A stretch of DNA of 64,000 bases, taken from contig NC_083639.1 of the NCBI RefSeq assembly GCF_963576545.1, positions 23,344,118 to 23,408,117 of the forward strand, in the 5' to 3' direction. Origin of the DNA: Limanda limanda. Its lineage: Eukaryota; Chordata; Actinopteri; Pleuronectiformes; Pleuronectidae. Position 1 is the stretch's first letter. Each line of letters starts with the position of its first letter. A program made the translations under genes and the position numbers. The notes under the pieces were generated by a model, which was not told the DNA's origin, did not search any database, and was given only the letters and a program-made list of their open reading frames with translations. Positions 59,890 to 64,000 of the stretch are shown piece after piece.

Positions 59890-60130
59890 AAAGAGTTAAG
59901 AGTTGAAACGATTCCTCGAGGAACTCGCTTACTAAAAAAACTTTGATTCAAATTATTTGTCTCGAAGCTTTGTTTAATCCATATAAACAGAATGTTCTGT
60001 AGACGGGCTCTCGTACTGCAGTGGAAACTGTTTCACACGGATGACTAATACTGGTCAACGAGTGTGTTTGAAGGGCAGAGTGCGACGATTGGCTGAGCAA
60101 GATCACAGATTACTTTGCCAGTTGTTGTTT
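59890..60130. mobile_element. hAT-like non-autonomous repeat fragment
   Basis: GAAACGATTCCTCGAGGAAC and the following CTCGAAGCTTTG phrase are like the subterminal parts of ZBED-type hAT elements common in fish. No end with a target duplication was identified. Confidence 0.3.
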
Positions 60131-63100
60131 TCACTACCAATTCTTGTTCTTTGTTCCCCTGTGCAAAACAAAGGAACAAAATGACAGGGAGCATAGTTTA
60201 CAATGAAACAACATTTACCCCATAAATTTCATTTTTGGTGCTGCCTTGAGAAGGGAAGCTGGTGAAAGGAGAACTCAGGCAGCAGCTGATGTCTTATGCA
60301 GAAGGTTTTAACGTAGACTTGATCAGTTAAGGAGACCAGAAGGTTGAATAATATTTAAACGCTAACAGAGTAACATGAGTAATTTTCAGAAGATGTCTCC
60401 GACAGCTGGCCAGTATATCTACCTCTACTTGCGTCATCCATTCCAACAGCACATCGATGAATGGATATGTAGGTGTTCGCGTCCTATTGGATAGCTAAGC
60501 GTAAAGCATGCACTCTTAAATCACATTTGTCTCCAAACGTCTTGTCACTGGTGTCTCTGTCTGGGGCATCTGAGTTAGATATGAAAGCATAGACAGTAAA
60601 AGGCACTGTGGGTTGGCCCTTTATCTTTAACCTGACCTTGGGCACTGAAAAGAGAGAAGGGAGTATCTGTGGAATTAGACAGGCTCTATTCTCGTAATGA
60701 TGCTTTACAGATCTAATGTGAGAGGAATGTCAAATATTCTTCAACACTGTTGAAAAACCAAAACACTTCACAGAAACGGAAATGTAGTAGCGTTGATTAG
60801 GAGATGGAAATGGTGAAAAATTCTGGCTCCTGGGTTTTCACATATTGGACAGTTGTAGCAGACTGGGTTAATTTGAGCTCAGTGTACCTAGTAAATGGCC
60901 AAGCTTGCATGATGGTGTTGTACTTATGTCGTTAGAACTCTTATCTATTTAGTGCTGCCCTGTATCCTCACCTGAAAGATATGCTGTCATTTGCTCCTAA
61001 TGCTGCTGCTACTCATTTAGCACTTCAAAAGTTCTTCATTTACTCCAAAATCCACCTGTGGGCTCTTAGACCCAACTGAAGTGAGTCAGTGAAGTAATTA
61101 TTGTCACTCCCCAATCACTGCTGTGCAAATTGTATGGGGTCAGGGCCCAGACTCTTGAGCTTCTTTCAGACATGCACTGAAAACTACCTAGTGCCTGGGC
61201 ATTCTCTGGAGGGGCTGTGTGTCAGAACACAAATATCCATGTGAGAAGCTCCAGACTTTCACAGACTTTCTCTGGCCAGCCTTTTAGTAAACTATCCGGA
61301 TAATGTTTGAATGTGCCCAACAGATTCCACAAAGGATTTACCGCAAGTGATTGGGCATATTGATCACGCTTCTAACACGTAATATATACGTTACATCCTA
61401 CAGATGCCTCGTGCACCACCCTTACCTGAACCTCCAGTGATTTCTATGTTGTCGTGAACGTGGCTCAATCTCCTGCTGTGTTGTTCACGTGTGAAAGGCA
61501 AACTCTGAAAAATGTCCAGACCCCATTGTGTGAACATCCTCCGGGGTTCATGTCTGAAAACAGCTTATTAAACTAGACAGTAGATATATATTGAAACAAG
61601 CAAAACAAACAAGGAGAAACATGTGGGTTAGAGATGCTTCAGTGAGAATTTGTGACCCGCTCAATAATAACAAAGTTCAGTAACAGCTACTCTCACACAG
61701 GAGGATTTTTCAATCTCAGCAACCAACTGTGTGTGGGGCAGCTAACACAGGTCCACAGCATAATTCACTTTCGTCTTTAAAGAGAAATATGCCTCAGAAA
61801 TGGAAAATAATAATTTGGTGCACACGGATCAGCCACAAAATTACGTCTGCAAACTGCTTTTAAAGTTGTGGCTGATCTGTGTAAGACAGGCAAAGCCTCA
61901 CGGTCAAAGACATACCTGTAGGCTTGTTTGTTTTTTAGCCCGTTTTTCTCTCCTTCTTTCTGAAGCTGATGACCCAAACACAGGCGCTGTTGATGCAGGT
62001 CTGTGTGGCTCGATGAATCCATATTCTTCACAGGATGGAGCTGCTGATTACTCCTTTACAAGGAACCATGGCTCGAGCTGATCTTGACTGTTGACTGAAC
62101 TGTGTTTATGTGAGTAAGTGAGAGAGCATATGTGAGTCGCATTGCTGCAAGTGGAGCGGAGTCGCCGAGGTAAACACTTGATACAAACCCTGCAGTGTGT
62201 CGGTGAAGCTGCATCAGAGAACATGTTAATTTCAAAAAGGAATTTCTGCCAGGTTAGTGTCACATTCAAATGCAGGTCTTATGTTCAAGTGAGTAACAGT
62301 CAGAGCAGTGCAGTGTGAGCTTCAAGGGCCGACAGTAACTGTGTTGTGGAGGTCGGGATGGCAGATGGGTGTGTAAGAGTTTTCAAGCATCACAGATTGT
62401 CATGTATCAGTCTAATAGTCAGTGTTGACATTTGTGTTGTATAACCATCACCATATCATCGACCTATACGTGAACAAACAACCGAGCCAAAATAAGATTC
62501 TGAAGCACACGATTTACTTCAGCATTTTATTGATAATGTGCAAACAACTGGCATTTCAATGGACACTGTGTCTTCATTAGAGTCAAAGAGTAATGGCATT
62601 AAATTTAAAAGATTAAAATAACCTCCATGCAAAAAACTCTCTCTCATTGTTTAATTGCAGTGGAAGGAAATGAAAAAAACATTCAAGGTTTATTTCCTCA
62701 TTAAGTACACATGGTTCAGTTAAGTAAATATAATTAAATATATATTTACCCTTGCCGAGAGAAGTTACATTTTTTCGATTCAGTAAAATCTGAAGAAAAA
62801 CTGTGATTTACATGTGATAGCAGTGTTATATTTGGGAATCCTGGATTTCAGGGAATGTTTGGCCAGCATAGAATATACATTATGATGTATTAAAAAAGAG
62901 TCAGTCTTTTCTTGTAATGCCTTCATGAAAGCCAGATTTACATGTCCATCCATCTCCCTGTCCTCCACAGCTGTCTATTATTTCACCTCACCACAGACTA
63001 TGCATTAGCACTGAACATTGGTTCGGAATGTAAATAGGATATACGTCTTAACTTTTATTCAATTTGAATGTCTTAGGGATACTGGGCTGCAGAACTATCG

Positions 63101-64000
63101 TTTTGTCAGTATAAATGTTCACTACAGAAATAATTCATGCGACAATTTGTACGATCTCGGTTTAATTAAGGCATAAACTTGGTTAAAATTGAAAAAAATG
63201 TTGTTTTTTTAGTAGAAGAAACGTATAGGGCCCCAGTATGTTTGTAGTTGAGATTATTTTCCACTACTTCTGCTCCATCCGTTTGTGTTACATCCAAGTA
63301 AGTTTTGCTATAGAGCTGCAATATAATAAACTATTATGTTGTTCGTATTACGTAGGCTACTGTGTACGTTTTGCAAACAAAATGTTTGCCCTCTTGTCAT
63401 TTGAAAAACTATTTCAACACATAACATTTTCATGATGATGTTTATTTGGTTTATTCTCCACCAACCTCAAAAAAGACAATTACATATGCAGCTTGCACAT
63501 GTGTCAGTTAACGATTAGTCATTGGTCAGACTAAAATAAAGTTTGAAATAAATCATATCCAACACATACAAGCACACAATTAGTGAAATATTATAATCTG
63601 TTAAAAAACATATGCATATAAAACAACACCAATTTTTTTTTCTTAAGAAAAGTGTCTGTACCAAAAAATATGACTGTGTATTCTAGAACATTTTCCAACA
63701 CTACTTAGTAAAAAGGCAAAGTTAAGTTTTCAGATAAAACTGATGTAAAATCAAGCGTTTGCAGCAACATGCCGAGAGGATGTGAGCGTGAGTGTTTCTG
63801 AAACAGAGAGATGGAACGTGGGTGAGGGTAAGCAGATCGAGACCTGACAGTGGGATGGGTGGGGGAGTGTTTTGTTGAGGCAGAGTGGGAGGTCTGTTGG
63901 TGGAGGACAGTGAGAATCACCCAGCAGGCGGAGGCAATGATGCAGTCATTATGAAGATTAATGTAAAGCAGCATTTTCAAGCAGCAGGTGCCCTCAGGGA
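60131..64000. other. No gene recognised to the window end
   Basis: 61,140-61,570 contains CTCCGG and GTGTGAAAGGCAAACTC phrases that recall fish dispersed repeats. 63,700-63,980 carries a minus-strand open frame with a short hydrophobic stretch (IIASACWVILTVL) but no supporting context. Confidence 0.3.

Overview
This window looks like nuclear DNA of a ray-finned fish, probably a percomorph. The evidence is the vertebrate-type tRNA genes and a set of fish-style transposon remnants: a hAT element with an 8-bp target duplication, a Tc1-like 3' end, Gypsy-like and retroposon-like tails. No bacterial operon, rRNA gene or long open reading frame is present. The species is inferred, not proven.

Bases 1-38,672 are a tandem array of a unit of about 1,703 bp that carries three tRNA genes on the plus strand in a fixed order: tRNA-Val(AAC), tRNA-Val(CAC), tRNA-Asp(GTC). 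The first three bases are the tail of another tRNA-Asp, so the array continues beyond the left edge. Twenty-one units are nearly identical by eye. Unit 22 is longer, with 339 bp the others lack. Unit 23 is shortened and has lost Val(CAC). Unit 24 is a 122-bp stub. In total there are 68 array tRNA genes (23 Val-AAC, 22 Val-CAC, 23 Asp), a few of them damaged. The two Val genes differ only at the wobble base. Their downstream spacers share an exon-like module, and each Val gene is preceded by a perfect inverted repeat with 8-bp arms and a 6-base loop. The unit therefore seems to have grown by an internal duplication, then spread by unequal exchange and homogenisation.

Bases 38,795-64,000 are ordinary AT-rich intergenic or intronic DNA. 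They hold a Tc1-like 3' end beside the array edge, a Gypsy-like leader and gag start, a decayed hAT element (51,972-53,248), two unrelated-copy hAT-type termini, several dispersed-repeat tails and simple repeats. Two GC-richer, CCAAT-bearing regions may be promoters of minus-strand transcripts. One (about 50,750 to 49,660) shows three exons with GT/AG borders and a polyA signal but only tiny reading frames. A lone tRNA-Ser(CGA) lies at 58,886-58,967. No convincing protein-coding gene was found.

The array is the system of interest: three tRNA genes made in a fixed 1:1:1 ratio from dozens of copies, with an atypical valine T-loop shared by every copy.
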